This document shows positions 1 to 8,258 of a stretch of DNA of 64,000 nucleotides, in pieces; positions within the stretch are counted from its first letter, which is position 1; each line of letters begins with the position of its first letter. A program made the translations under genes and the position numbers. The notes beneath the pieces are model-generated. The model was not told the origin of the DNA, did not search any database, and saw only the letters and a list, made by a program, of their open reading frames with translations. The stretch lies in NCBI GenBank assembly GCA_963805325.1, contig CAWDTS010000004.1:124001-188000 (forward strand), in the 5' to 3' direction. This stretch comes from DASWJZ01 sp963805325. Lineage in GTDB: Bacteria > Pseudomonadota > Alphaproteobacteria > Rhizobiales > Afifellaceae.

Positions 1-126
1 GCGATCATCAGCACGACGCACCGCGCTGCCGTGGTCGCCTTTCACGATCGGCATATCGGTGTCGACACGAAAACGCGCTCCGTTCGGGAGATGCCGGGGG
101 AGGGGGCTGCAGCCCGCCTGATCTGA
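1..126 (+). CDS. C-terminal end of an ABC transporter ATP-binding/permease protein (YddA/SbmA-like), partial
   Basis: The window opens inside a reading frame that runs 41 codons to a TGA at 124-126. The segment STTHRAAVVAFHDRHI matches the end of the nucleotide-binding domain of fused ABC membrane/ATPase proteins of the YddA/SbmA type, where the H-loop histidine lies in a motif like S-x-G-H-R followed by an aromatic-His-x-R segment. Only the tail is present, so substrate and topology cannot be judged. The next gene starts 90 bp downstream on the same strand. The family call rests on one short motif. Confidence 0.55.
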   Translation, partial: AIISTTHRAAVVAFHDRHIGVDTKTRSVREMPGEGAAARLI

Positions 127-215
127 TCCGCGGACCATGAAATCGCCCCGATGAGCGCGGAAGGGGGCTCGGCCCTGGGAAATCGGGCAGCCGTAGCGGA
201 CGGGGGGAGCCCGGC

Positions 216-2006
216 TTGCGCCTTCGAGACATCATCCTGATCGCGCTTCTTCTCCTCGCGCCTTCGCTGGCGCGCGCGCATCCGCATGTCTGGGTCGATT
301 CCGCATCGGAGATGGTCTTCGACGACAAGGGGCGCATCACCGCGGTCCGCCATCATTGGCTCTTCGACGAGGAATTTTCCGCCTACGCGCTGCAGGGCAT
401 CGACACCAATCGCGACGGAAAGTTCTCGGTGGAGGAACTGAAGCCGCTCGCCAAGGAGAACGTGGAGTCGCTGAAGGACTTCGACTACTTCACCTTCCTC
501 TCGGTCGGCGACTACCAGGCCGGCTTCGCGGCTCCGACAGACTACTATCTGGAGCTCGCCGGCGATCGGCTGCTCCTGCATTTCACGCTGCCGCTCGCCG
601 TGCCGCTCAAGACGCGCGGCACCGTGCATCTCGAAGTCTACGACCCCGAATATTATGTTGCCTTCACGCTGCCCAACGCGGAGGCCGTCAGACTTACCAA
701 TGCGCCGGCCGGATGCACGCTCGCCGTCCATCCGGGCAAAACGCCAGATGCCGCGGCGGCGGCGGCGCTCGCCACGGTCGGCGCAGACGTGCGCGCGCTG
801 CCGCCGGGGATGCAGTCGCTTACGGCCGGCATTGAGAACAGCGCCGATGCGAATTGCGGCGGAGCGCCGCCGGCGCCTGCCAATGCCGGCGCGGCGATAT
901 CGCAGTTGGGCAGCGCCGGCGCGCAAGGCGATCTTACCGCGTTGCCGCGCATCGCCAGCAGCGCCCCCGAATCGAGGGCGACGCCGAAGGAGCCTGCGGC
1001 GGCCGCCGCAGCGTCACCCGCTCCCGCTCCGGCGCCGATCGCAGCAGCGCCGCCATCGTCACCGCCGCGGGCGAGCCTCTTCCGCATCTTCATGGCGCGC
1101 ATCGTCGAGCTTCAAACCGCGTTCAACCGTGACCTGACCGCCGCATTGAAGGGACTGAAGGCGGGAGGCGGCTTCTGGTGGCTCGGCAGCGTCTCCTTCC
1201 TCTACGGCATCGTCCACGCGGCGGGGCCAGGCCATGGCAAGGTGGTGATCTCGTCCTACCTCGTCGCCAACGAGGCGCGCATCCGGCGCGGTGTCGTGAT
1301 CGCCTTCATTGCCGCCATGGCGCAGGCCGTCGCCGCAGTGTCCATCATCGGGCTGATGGCCGTCATCCTCAACATGACCTCGATGGCGATCACCGCGACA
1401 GCGAAGACGTTCGAAGCGGGCAGTTTCGCGCTGGTCGCGCTGCTTGGCATCTACCTCATCGTGCGCAAGGGCCGCGCGGCGTGGGCGGTCATGCGCGGCG
1501 GCGATCCGCACGCGCATCACGCTCACCACCACCAGCATCATGATCATGATGATGGCCACGCCAACCACGGATCGCACGCGGCGCACGCTCACGGCGGTTC
1601 GCATCATGAGCACGCGGTGCCGAAGGAGGCGGGCGTCGCGGCCTGCGGCCACAGCCATGTTCCAACCGAAGCCGTGCTGCGCAAGCCCGGACTTGCCGGC
1701 GCGGCCGCGGCAATCGTTTCGGTAGGCATCCGGCCGTGCTCGGGCGCGCTCGTCATCCTCGTCTTCGCGTTGTCGCAGGGGATTTTCTGGGCCGGCGTCG
1801 CCTCGACCTTCGTCATGGCGCTCGGCACGGCGATCACGGTGGCGGCGCTGGCGGCGCTCGCCGTCGGGGCGAAGGATTTTGCCCGGCGCCTGGCGCGCGG
1901 CGACGACCGGCGCGGCGGTCAGGTGATGCTTGGGTTCGAGCTTGCCGCCGCCATCCTGATCACGCTGATGGGCGCGGTGCTCTTTGCCGGGGCGCTTCTG
2001 GCCTAG
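216..2006 (+). CDS. DUF1007 - NicO/RcnA-type nickel/cobalt transporter fusion
   Basis: A 596-residue protein with a signal peptide (residues 1-21, cut near ARAHPHVW), a periplasmic DUF1007 domain (about 22-210), a Pro/Ala-rich linker (210-285) and a membrane domain of the NicO/RcnA nickel-cobalt family. The membrane part carries a long His/Asp-rich loop at about 430-480. DUF1007 contains an EF-hand-like loop, D63-x-N65-x-D67-G-x-F-S-x-x-E74. In many proteobacteria DUF1007 and NicO are separate neighbouring genes; here they are one frame. The start is TTG, chosen because GGGGGGAG lies seven bases upstream and the signal peptide follows directly. NicO proteins mostly export Ni or Co, but direction cannot be read from sequence. 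The stop overlaps that of the convergent nitrile hydratase operon (CTAG, 2003-2006). Confidence 0.85.
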   Translation: MRLRDIILIALLLLAPSLARAHPHVWVDSASEMVFDDKGRITAVRHHWLFDEEFSAYALQGIDTNRDGKFSVEELKPLAKENVESLKDFDYFTFLSVGDYQAGFAAPTDYYLELAGDRLLLHFTLPLAVPLKTRGTVHLEVYDPEYYVAFTLPNAEAVRLTNAPAGCTLAVHPGKTPDAAAAAALATVGADVRALPPGMQSLTAGIENSADANCGGAPPAPANAGAAISQLGSAGAQGDLTALPRIASSAPESRATPKEPAAAAAASPAPAPAPIAAAPPSSPPRASLFRIFMARIVELQTAFNRDLTAALKGLKAGGGFWWLGSVSFLYGIVHAAGPGHGKVVISSYLVANEARIRRGVVIAFIAAMAQAVAAVSIIGLMAVILNMTSMAITATAKTFEAGSFALVALLGIYLIVRKGRAAWAVMRGGDPHAHHAHHHQHHDHDDGHANHGSHAAHAHGGSHHEHAVPKEAGVAACGHSHVPTEAVLRKPGLAGAAAAIVSVGIRPCSGALVILVFALSQGIFWAGVASTFVMALGTAITVAALAALAVGAKDFARRLARGDDRRGGQVMLGFELAAAILITLMGAVLFAGALLA

Positions 2007-2371
2007 CGACCGGCAAGCTCGATCGGCTTGCCATGCGGCGTGCGCTCCGCCGCTTCGCGCCACGCTTCTTTCAGATCGTTGAGGTTGGACGCGTCCGCCA
2101 CCTGCTTCGTTCGGAGGATTTCTTCGAGTGCGGCGAGCCAGCCGCGCCAATAGGCTTCCGCGTCGGAGGGATCGGCCGCCGTCTCCGCCGCGACCTTCGG
2201 CCCGAGCGTCTTTGACCATTCGCCCCAGGCGAAGACGCCGCGCGCGTTGAGCGCTACAGCGAGCGCGAAAGCGCGCGCCGCCCAGGGCGCGGGGAAGACG
2301 GGTCCGTCCGCGTCGCGCGGGATCGACGCCACGTGATCGAGCGCTGCCGAAGCGGCGTCAGGCGCGCTCAA
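2003..2371 (-). CDS. Nitrile hydratase accessory (activator) protein
   Basis: About 122 residues, homologous to the N-terminal part of nitrile hydratase beta subunits: FPAPWAARAFALAVAL and the W-x-x-W-L-x-A-L-E segment are typical of the family's accessory proteins. These act as metallochaperone or self-subunit-swapping partners that load metal into the alpha subunit. I start it at the TTG at 2371, which overlaps the last bases of the beta gene; a longer in-frame extension upstream is low-complexity and is antisense-like to the beta gene. It is the last gene of the alpha-beta-accessory operon and its stop shares a CTAG with the convergent metal transporter. Confidence 0.8.
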   Translation of the reverse strand: MSAPDAASAALDHVASIPRDADGPVFPAPWAARAFALAVALNARGVFAWGEWSKTLGPKVAAETAADPSDAEAYWRGWLAALEEILRTKQVADASNLNDLKEAWREAAERTPHGKPIELAGR

Positions 2372-3017
2372 GATAGGGTTCCCAGAGGTCGATTCTGATC
2401 TCGTCTCCGTCGCGTGCCTCGGCGCCCCAGATGTCGCGCGCTGCGAAGGCGACCGAATAGAGCCATTGTGGGTCCTCGCCGCGTCCCATCGAATTCGAGT
2501 CGGGGAAGACATGGACGCCGCGCACCGAAGCGATGCTCCCGGTGCGGCCGCGTACGTACCGGGGGAGGCGGGTATGGCCGATCGGATTCATCATCCTGGC
2601 GCGCACAGGGTCGCCAGGCTTGAAGCGCGCTGGTGCTTTCGGCTCGCGCTCGGTCGGCCCGCCCTTGGCGAGGCCGAGGGGCACGCTCTCCGCCGTCGCC
2701 TTGCGCGGCAGGGCGGCCGGTGGATTTTCACTGTGCCCCGCGGCGATCTCCTCCGCCGTCGCAAGGCCGCGCTCGACGAGCAGCCGCTCCATGCCCTTCC
2801 GCCAGATGTCGTAGTAGGTCGAGGCGAGATAGTCGGCCGGCGGGATGCGCTCGCGCGCGTGGCGGCTCATGTCGAGATTCCATGCGCCGGTCGCGCCCAT
2901 GCCGAGCACCAGCGCGAAGACGCGGCGCTCCCACTCGGCGTGGAACCAGGGCTCGTTCGGCTCCGGCGCAATTTCCCCAAAACCTTGCGCGCCGCCGAGA
3001 TCGTGCGGCCCGTTCAT
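2358..3017 (-). CDS. nthB: Nitrile hydratase beta subunit
   Basis: 219 residues starting MNGPHDLGG, the classic beta-subunit N-terminus. The enzyme hydrates nitriles to amides in the cytoplasm as an alpha-beta heterodimer. The C-terminal half holds the SH3-like beta-barrel: FKPGDPVRAR, then GHTRLPRYVRGRTG, where the R-x-P-x-Y-x-R-G-x-x-G signature is intact. The ATG overlaps the alpha-subunit stop (ATGA), implying translational coupling. Order alpha-beta-accessory differs from the beta-alpha order of actinobacterial cobalt-type operons. Confidence 0.93.
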   Translation of the reverse strand: MNGPHDLGGAQGFGEIAPEPNEPWFHAEWERRVFALVLGMGATGAWNLDMSRHARERIPPADYLASTYYDIWRKGMERLLVERGLATAEEIAAGHSENPPAALPRKATAESVPLGLAKGGPTEREPKAPARFKPGDPVRARMMNPIGHTRLPRYVRGRTGSIASVRGVHVFPDSNSMGRGEDPQWLYSVAFAARDIWGAEARDGDEIRIDLWEPYLERA

Positions 3018-3643
3018 CGCGATGCGTCTGGAGCGAGCGGCAGGCCGGTGCCGATCATCGAGTCGCGTGTGACGAGATCGGCGAGTTGCTCCTCGCTCAT
3101 GCCGTCGGCGCCGGCGGGGCGCATCGGCACGACGAGGTAGCGGATTTCGGCCGTCGAATCCCACACGCGGATGTTCGTCGCGTCAGGAAGCGTCACGCCG
3201 AAATCGGTGAGCACGCCGCGCGGGTCGATCACCGCGCGCGAGCGGTAGGGCGGCGACTTGTACCAGACCGGCGGCAGGCCGAGCACGCTCCACGGGTAGC
3301 AGGAGCAGAGCGTGCAGACGACCATGTTGTGCGTGTCGGGCGTGTTCTCCAGCGCCACCATGTGCTCGCCCTGGCGGCCGGTGAATCCGAGCGAGGCGAT
3401 CGCGGCTGTTGCGTCCTCGAAAAGCCAGCGGCGGAAGGCTTCGTCGCTCCATGCCTTCGCCACGACGCGCGCGCCGTTGCGCGGGCCGACCTTCGTCTCA
3501 TAGGTCTCGATGAAGACGTCGAGCGCCGCCGGATCGACGTAGCCCTTCTCGGTCAGAAGCGTCTCGAGCGCACGCACGCGAAGCTCCACCTCGTCGAGAT
3601 GCGAGCCCGCATGGTCGTGCGCGTGGTCGTGATCCTTAGGCAT
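3014..3643 (-). CDS. nthA: Nitrile hydratase alpha subunit, cobalt type
   Basis: 209 residues. The metal-binding claw is C110-T-L-C113-S-C115. Threonine in the second position is the mark of cobalt-type enzymes (iron-type have serine); the last two cysteines are normally oxidised to sulfinic and sulfenic acid. The N-terminus is His-rich (DHDHAHDHAGSH), a possible metal-delivery feature. The gene follows a class-I amidotransferase-like gene by three bases and overlaps the beta gene by four, so all four minus-strand genes appear co-transcribed. Confidence 0.94.
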   Translation of the reverse strand: MPKDHDHAHDHAGSHLDEVELRVRALETLLTEKGYVDPAALDVFIETYETKVGPRNGARVVAKAWSDEAFRRWLFEDATAAIASLGFTGRQGEHMVALENTPDTHNMVVCTLCSCYPWSVLGLPPVWYKSPPYRSRAVIDPRGVLTDFGVTLPDATNIRVWDSTAEIRYLVVPMRPAGADGMSEEQLADLVTRDSMIGTGLPLAPDASR

Positions 3644-3646
3644 CGC

Positions 3647-4408
3647 TCACTCGGCCGCTAGCGGCATCGTGCGCGCAGCGCGCTCGCGCGACGCCTCAGC
3701 GAAGGCGCGGAAGATCGCGCCGGACGCGGGATCGGTCGCCGCCCAGTATTCCGGATGCCACTGGACGCCGATCGCGAAAGCCGCCGCATCCTTCACACGC
3801 ACCGCCTCGATCGTGCCGTCGGGCGCGCGCCCTTCGACCACGAGGCGTGGGCTCAGCTCGCCGACCGCCTGGCGGTGGACGGAGTTCACATGAATGCAGC
3901 GTGCGCCGACGAGCGCTGCAAGCCGGCTGTCGGCCTCGAGGTCGATCTCGTGCGCGAGCTTGAAGCGGTCGTCGTTCGGCAGGCCGATCGGCGCACGGTG
4001 GTCGAGGCTGCCCGGCCGCTCCTGCGCTTCCGTCACGAGGGTGCCGCCGAGTGCGACGTTCAACTCCTGGAAGCCCCGGCAGATGGCGAGAAGCGGCACG
4101 CCGCGTTCGATCGCAAGCGGGATCAGCTTCAGCGTCGTCTGGTCGCGATCGGGGTCGTAAGGCTCGTAGCGTTCCGACGGAGTCTCGCCATAGCGCTCCG
4201 GATGCACGTTGGAGCGTGCACCGGTCAGGAGCACGCCGTCGACGCGGTCGAGGATCGCATCGAGGTCGAGCCCTTCGCCGAGGCTCGGCAGGAGCAGCGG
4301 CGATCCGCCCACGAGCGTGACGGCTTTCAGATAAGTGTCGATGGCGCCGTACCAAGTATAGCCGTCTATGGCGCGAACGTCGGTCGGGAGGAGGATCAGG
4401 GGCGTCAT
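3647..4408 (-). CDS. Gamma-glutamyl-gamma-aminobutyrate hydrolase family protein (peptidase C26)
   Basis: 253 residues of the class-I glutamine amidotransferase-like fold. The nucleophile elbow is LAIC110-RGFQELN and the catalytic His lies in GVQWHPEYW, matching PuuD-type hydrolases of gamma-glutamyl-GABA or other gamma-glutamyl compounds. It is the first gene of the nitrile hydratase operon, three bases ahead of the alpha subunit. This suggests, but does not prove, a role in handling an amide or gamma-glutamylated intermediate. Its start faces the divergent dctP gene 160 bp away. Confidence 0.85.
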   Translation of the reverse strand: MTPLILLPTDVRAIDGYTWYGAIDTYLKAVTLVGGSPLLLPSLGEGLDLDAILDRVDGVLLTGARSNVHPERYGETPSERYEPYDPDRDQTTLKLIPLAIERGVPLLAICRGFQELNVALGGTLVTEAQERPGSLDHRAPIGLPNDDRFKLAHEIDLEADSRLAALVGARCIHVNSVHRQAVGELSPRLVVEGRAPDGTIEAVRVKDAAAFAIGVQWHPEYWAATDPASGAIFRAFAEASRERAARTMPLAAE

Positions 4409-4568
4409 GGGGCGGCGCTCATGGCTTGGTCTGCCGGATATTTAGGCATTCTGAATTCCGGCGGAAAGCCTTCGTATCGTCCTTCGCTCATATGCCAAGC
4501 CGGACTGGACATTTCCCTAAACAGCATGCCACGTTTCTTTCAAAGTAATATCTCTGGAGGAAGCACAA

Positions 4569-5675
4569 ATGGATCGTCGCACTTTCATCAAGAAGGCCGG
4601 CCTCGCCACTGGCGGCGCGGTTGCCGCGTCGACGCTTGCCGCGCCTGCCATCGCGCAGTCGATGCCGGAGCTCAAGTGGCGCCTGACCTCGGCCTTCCCG
4701 AAATCTCTGGATACGCTTTATGGCGGCGCGGAACGCTTTGCCAAGGCGGTCGGCGAGATGACCGATGGCAAGTTCCAGATCCAGACATTCGCGAGCGGCG
4801 AGATCGTGCCCACGGCCGGCCTAGTCGATGCGGTGCAAAACAACACCGTCGAGATGGGCCATACGGCGAGCTACTATTATTTCGGAAAGGATCCGACCTT
4901 CGCCTTTGGGTCCTGCGTGCCCTTCGGCCTGTCTAGCCGGGGCGAAAACGCCTGGTGGTACTATGGCGGCGCGATGGACCTGCTCAACAAGTTCTACGCC
5001 AAGTTCAATATCGTCGGCTTCCCGGCCGGCAATACCGGCTGCCAGATGGGCGGCTGGTGGCGCAAGGAGGTCAACACTCTCGACGACCTCAAGGGGGTCA
5101 AATTCCGGGTCGGCGGATTCGGTGGCGCGGTGCTCTCCAAGCTCGGCGTGGTCCCGGCCAACATCCCGGGCGGCGACATCTATCCGTCGCTTGAAAAGGG
5201 CACGGTGGACGCGGCCGAGTGGGTCGGGCCGTACGACGACGAAAAGCTCGGCTTCTACAAGGTCGCCAAGTACTATTACTATCCGGGCTGGTGGGAAGGC
5301 GGGACGACGCTCCACACCTTTGTCAATCTCGACCAGTGGAATGCCCTGCCGCCGGCCTATCAGGCGATCGTCAAGCAGGCATGCGCGGCGATCAACGTCG
5401 ACATGCAGGCCCAGTACGACGCGCTCAACCCGGCGGCGCTCAGGCGCCTGGTCTCGAACGGCGCGCAGCTCCGTGCTTTCTCTCCGGAGATTTTGTCCGC
5501 CTGTTTCGACGCCGCCAATCAGACTTACGACGAGATCAGCGCCAAGAACGAAGACTTCAAGACGATGATCGATTCGCTGAAGGCGTTCCGCAACGAGGAG
5601 AACCTCTGGTTCCAGATCGCTGACGGCACCTACGACAACTTCATGTATGGACAGCAGCGCGCCGGCAAGCTCTAG
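4569..5675 (+). CDS. TRAP transporter substrate-binding protein, DctP family (TakP-like), Tat-exported
   Basis: 368 residues with a twin-arginine signal: M-D-R3-R4-T-F-I-K-K, a hydrophobic stretch, then cleavage near APAIAQS. The mature part fits the TakP-like branch of DctP proteins (GDIYPSLEKGTVDAAEWVGP and PGWWEGG), whose studied members bind 2-oxoacids; the ligand here is not proven. A good ribosome site (TGGAGGAA) lies 7-8 bases before the ATG. The partner permease genes dctQ/dctM are convergent with it rather than in the same operon. Confidence 0.88.
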   Translation: MDRRTFIKKAGLATGGAVAASTLAAPAIAQSMPELKWRLTSAFPKSLDTLYGGAERFAKAVGEMTDGKFQIQTFASGEIVPTAGLVDAVQNNTVEMGHTASYYYFGKDPTFAFGSCVPFGLSSRGENAWWYYGGAMDLLNKFYAKFNIVGFPAGNTGCQMGGWWRKEVNTLDDLKGVKFRVGGFGGAVLSKLGVVPANIPGGDIYPSLEKGTVDAAEWVGPYDDEKLGFYKVAKYYYYPGWWEGGTTLHTFVNLDQWNALPPAYQAIVKQACAAINVDMQAQYDALNPAALRRLVSNGAQLRAFSPEILSACFDAANQTYDEISAKNEDFKTMIDSLKAFRNEENLWFQIADGTYDNFMYGQQRAGKL

Positions 5676-5699
5676 GCCCAAGCTGCGGGGTTCAGGCGA

Positions 5700-5733
5700 G
5701 GGGCTCCGGGGAAACCCGGGGCCCCTTCTTATT
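5700..5733. terminator. Bidirectional intrinsic terminator between dctP and dctM
   Basis: Eleven-base arms GGGGCTCCGGG (5700-5710) and CCCGGGGCCCC (5715-5725), one wobble pair, GAAA tetraloop, then TTCTTATT. It follows dctP by 24 bases. The dctM stop codon lies in the T-rich tail, so the same hairpin can serve the convergent transcript, although the minus-side T tract is poor. Confidence 0.8.
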
Positions 5734-6052
5734 GGCCGGTGTTGAAATTCGGGCCGCTTGTCGCGCCGTTGTCGCCGCCTCCGCTTTCGGCACCGAAGTT
5801 GGGCGCGGCAGGCGCGCCGAAATTCGGTGCCGCGGGAGCACCGGTATCCGACGTACTCGGCGTTCCGAAGTCTGGGCTGGGGGAGGCGCCGGGCGAAGAG
5901 CCCCCGAAATTTGGGGTGGCAGGCGCCGGCGTCGATGCGCCACCGAAGTTCGGCGCCGCACCGGCGCCATTGTTGTCAGCGCCGAAGTTCGGGCCGCTTC
6001 CGCCGTGGTCCGCACCGAAATTGGGGCCCGTGCCTGCGCCGAAGTTCGGCGC
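5729..6052 (-). repeat. Nine PNFG repeats encoding the C-terminal tail of DctM
   Basis: Repeat units of 8-17 residues, each beginning A/G/T-P-N-F-G: units 1-5 are spaced by GAGT, ADHGGS, ADNNGAGA, GASTPAPA and GSSPGASPS; the sixth is PDFG, the seventh and eighth PNFG, the ninth PNFN. The protein repeat is better conserved than the DNA, which argues for selection on the peptide. Confidence 0.85.
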
Positions 6053-7459
6053 TTCGATCTTGATCTGCGACGGCGATAGGTGGACCTCGCCCGCTTTGTA
6101 GCGCGTCACCATGCCGGGGAAGGCGATCGTCAGGCCGATCATGATTACCTGGATGACGACGAAGGGCGCGGCCCCCCAATAGATCTGGCCGGTGGTGATC
6201 GGCGCGGTCATCTTGCCGGTCACGCGGTCGACATAGGGTTCGCGTGCCGCGACGGAGCGAAGGTAAAAAAGCGAGAAGCCGAACGGCGGGTGCATGAACG
6301 CCGTCTGCATGTTGATGCCGAGAAGCACCCCGAACCAGATCAGGTCGATCCCGAGATGGTCGGCGGCGGGGCCAAGCAGTGGCACCACGATGAAGGCGAG
6401 CTCGAAGAAATCGAGGAAGAAGGCGAGGAAGAAGACGAGGAAATTGACGACGATCAAAAATCCGACGACGCCGCCCGGAAGACCGGTCAGCAGGTTCTCC
6501 ACCCAGACGTGGCCGTCGACGCCGAAGAAGGTGAGGCTGAAGACGCGCGAGCCGATCAGGATGAAGAGCACGAAGGCGGAAAGCTTGGTCGTCGCGTCGA
6601 GTGCCTGACGGATGATGGTGAGATTCAACCGGCGTTTGGCTGCGGCGAGGACGAGCGCACCGACGGCGCCCATCGCGCCGCCTTCGGTCGGTGTCGCGAG
6701 GCCAATGAAGATCGTGCCGAGCACAAGGAAGATGAGCACCAGCGGCGGGATGAGCGCGACGATGACGCGGATCACCAGTTGCACGCCGTGGATGGTGCGG
6801 AACTCTTTTGGCAGGGCTGGAGCCGCGTTCGGGAAGAGGATCGTCGTCCCGACCACATAGGAGAGATAGAGCCCGGAGAGGACGAGACCCGGAACGATCG
6901 CGCCCTGGTACATGTCGCCGACCGAGCGCCCGAGCTGATCGGCCATGACGATCAGGACCAGGCTCGGCGGAATGATCTGCGCGAGCGTGCCGGAGGCGGC
7001 GATGACGCCGGTGGCGAGCCGCCGGTCGTAGCCGTAGCGCATCATGATCGGCAGTGAGATCAGCCCCATGGAGATGACCGACGCGGCGACGACGCCCGTG
7101 GTGGCGGCGAGAAGCGCGCCTACCACCACGACAGCCAGAGCGAGCCCGCCGCGCACGGGTCCGAAGAGCTGCCCGACGGTGTCGAGCAAATCTTCCGCCA
7201 TTCCGGAGCGCTCCAGAATCAGCCCCATGAAGGTGAAGAAGGGAACCGCGAGCAGTGTCTCGTTGCTCATGACGCCGAAGATCCGGTCCGGCAGAGCCTG
7301 GAAGAAGGTCGGCTGGAACAGGCCGAACTCGATGCCGACGATGCCCCATGCAAGCCCGTTGAAGGCGAGTGCGAAGGCGACCGGATATCCAAGCAGGAGG
7401 AACACAACGAGCGAGGCGAACATCAGCGGCGCCATGTTCGCGATGATGAAGGCGCTCAT
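5729..7459 (-). CDS. dctM: TRAP transporter large permease subunit (DctM) with C-terminal PNFG-repeat tail
   Basis: 576 residues. Residues 1 to about 465 form the usual multi-helix DctM channel with the family signature segments (LLGYPVAFALAFNG, GVVAASVISMGLISLPIM, IIPPSLVLIV). After the last membrane helix (VIMIGLTIAFPGM) comes a short cytosolic-looking linker and then 107 residues (470-576) made of nine P-N-F-G or close variants separated by Gly/Ala/Ser/Pro-rich spacers. Ordinary DctM proteins stop before this tail. The gene follows dctQ by nine bases and both are convergent with dctP. The tail is in frame with good codon use, so it is not a read-through of a frameshift. Confidence 0.9.
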   Translation of the reverse strand: MSAFIIANMAPLMFASLVVFLLLGYPVAFALAFNGLAWGIVGIEFGLFQPTFFQALPDRIFGVMSNETLLAVPFFTFMGLILERSGMAEDLLDTVGQLFGPVRGGLALAVVVVGALLAATTGVVAASVISMGLISLPIMMRYGYDRRLATGVIAASGTLAQIIPPSLVLIVMADQLGRSVGDMYQGAIVPGLVLSGLYLSYVVGTTILFPNAAPALPKEFRTIHGVQLVIRVIVALIPPLVLIFLVLGTIFIGLATPTEGGAMGAVGALVLAAAKRRLNLTIIRQALDATTKLSAFVLFILIGSRVFSLTFFGVDGHVWVENLLTGLPGGVVGFLIVVNFLVFFLAFFLDFFELAFIVVPLLGPAADHLGIDLIWFGVLLGINMQTAFMHPPFGFSLFYLRSVAAREPYVDRVTGKMTAPITTGQIYWGAAPFVVIQVIMIGLTIAFPGMVTRYKAGEVHLSPSQIKIEAPNFGAGTGPNFGADHGGSGPNFGADNNGAGAAPNFGGASTPAPATPNFGGSSPGASPSPDFGTPSTSDTGAPAAPNFGAPAAPNFGAESGGGDNGATSGPNFNTGQ

Positions 7460-7468
7460 CGTCCCGGC

Positions 7469-8014
7469 CTATTCGATCGGTGCCGCGGTGGCCGTCTCAT
7501 AGGGGTCGGGAATGTCGCCGCGGATCACGGCGATGCGCTTGATAATCTCCGATACCCCTTGCGCCGCCAGCAGGCCAAAACCGGCGATGATCAGGCCCTT
7601 CGCCGGCCACTGGATCAATCCGCCATAATTGCTCGACATCTCGCCGATGTCGTACGACCGCAGGAACCAGGGCGTCGCCTCCCAGATGATCAGGGTCGTG
7701 AACGGCAGCAACATCACGGCGTGGCCGACAATGTCGATCCAGTTGCGCACCGTTTTGGGCAGCATGTTCGAGATGATGTCGATGCGGATGTGTTCGTTGC
7801 GCTGCAGCGTATAGGCGGCGGCCAGCAGGTACGCGGCGCCGAAGAGGTACCATTGCAGCTCGAGATAGGCGTTCGATGAAATCGAGAACAGCTTGCGTGA
7901 GGTGGCGTTGGCGGCGCTGACGAGGACTGCCGCCAGGATCAGCCACGACACCCATCGCCCGATGAACGACGTGATCCAGTCGACCGCCCTGCTCACGGCA
8001 AGTGCTGCGTTCAT
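7469..8014 (-). CDS. dctQ: TRAP transporter small permease subunit (DctQ)
   Basis: 181 residues with four hydrophobic helices (about 19-40, 55-72, 90-112, 140-160), matching DctQ. RNEHIRIDII is the characteristic conserved motif after helix two. It partners the large permease immediately downstream and presumably the DctP protein encoded convergently. The ATG at 8012-8014 faces the divergent indolepyruvate oxidoreductase gene across 244 bp. Confidence 0.92.
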   Translation of the reverse strand: MNAALAVSRAVDWITSFIGRWVSWLILAAVLVSAANATSRKLFSISSNAYLELQWYLFGAAYLLAAAYTLQRNEHIRIDIISNMLPKTVRNWIDIVGHAVMLLPFTTLIIWEATPWFLRSYDIGEMSSNYGGLIQWPAKGLIIAGFGLLAAQGVSEIIKRIAVIRGDIPDPYETATAAPIE

Positions 8015-8112
8015 GCGCTTCCGCCCCTCTTTGTTTCCATTTTCGCCGGACCTTTCGAGGCGCCGGCGCGTTATTGAAAGGTGCGACGGATGCGCAGCTT
8101 AGGCAAGCCGCC

Positions 8113-8132
8113 GACGAGGTGCCCACCTCGTC
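8113..8132. promoter_or_regulatory. Perfect palindromic operator candidate between dctQ and the IOR gene
   Basis: GACGAGGTG-CC-CACCTCGTC: nine-base perfect arms with a two-base centre, lying about 100 bp from dctQ and 126 bp from the oxidoreductase start. It is followed by no T tract, so it is not a terminator. The shape suits a dimeric repressor. No regulator gene lies next to it. Confidence 0.5.
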
Positions 8133-8258
8133 CGGAACCTGACGGCGGGTAAATCCTTCCGCCGGAGGGTGAAATCGGGATAGAATTTGCGGGGGGCCAG
8201 AATAGGTGCGAAGACCCGGGGAAGCTCACCCGCCTTCGCCCCCGCCTCAGAGGACTGG

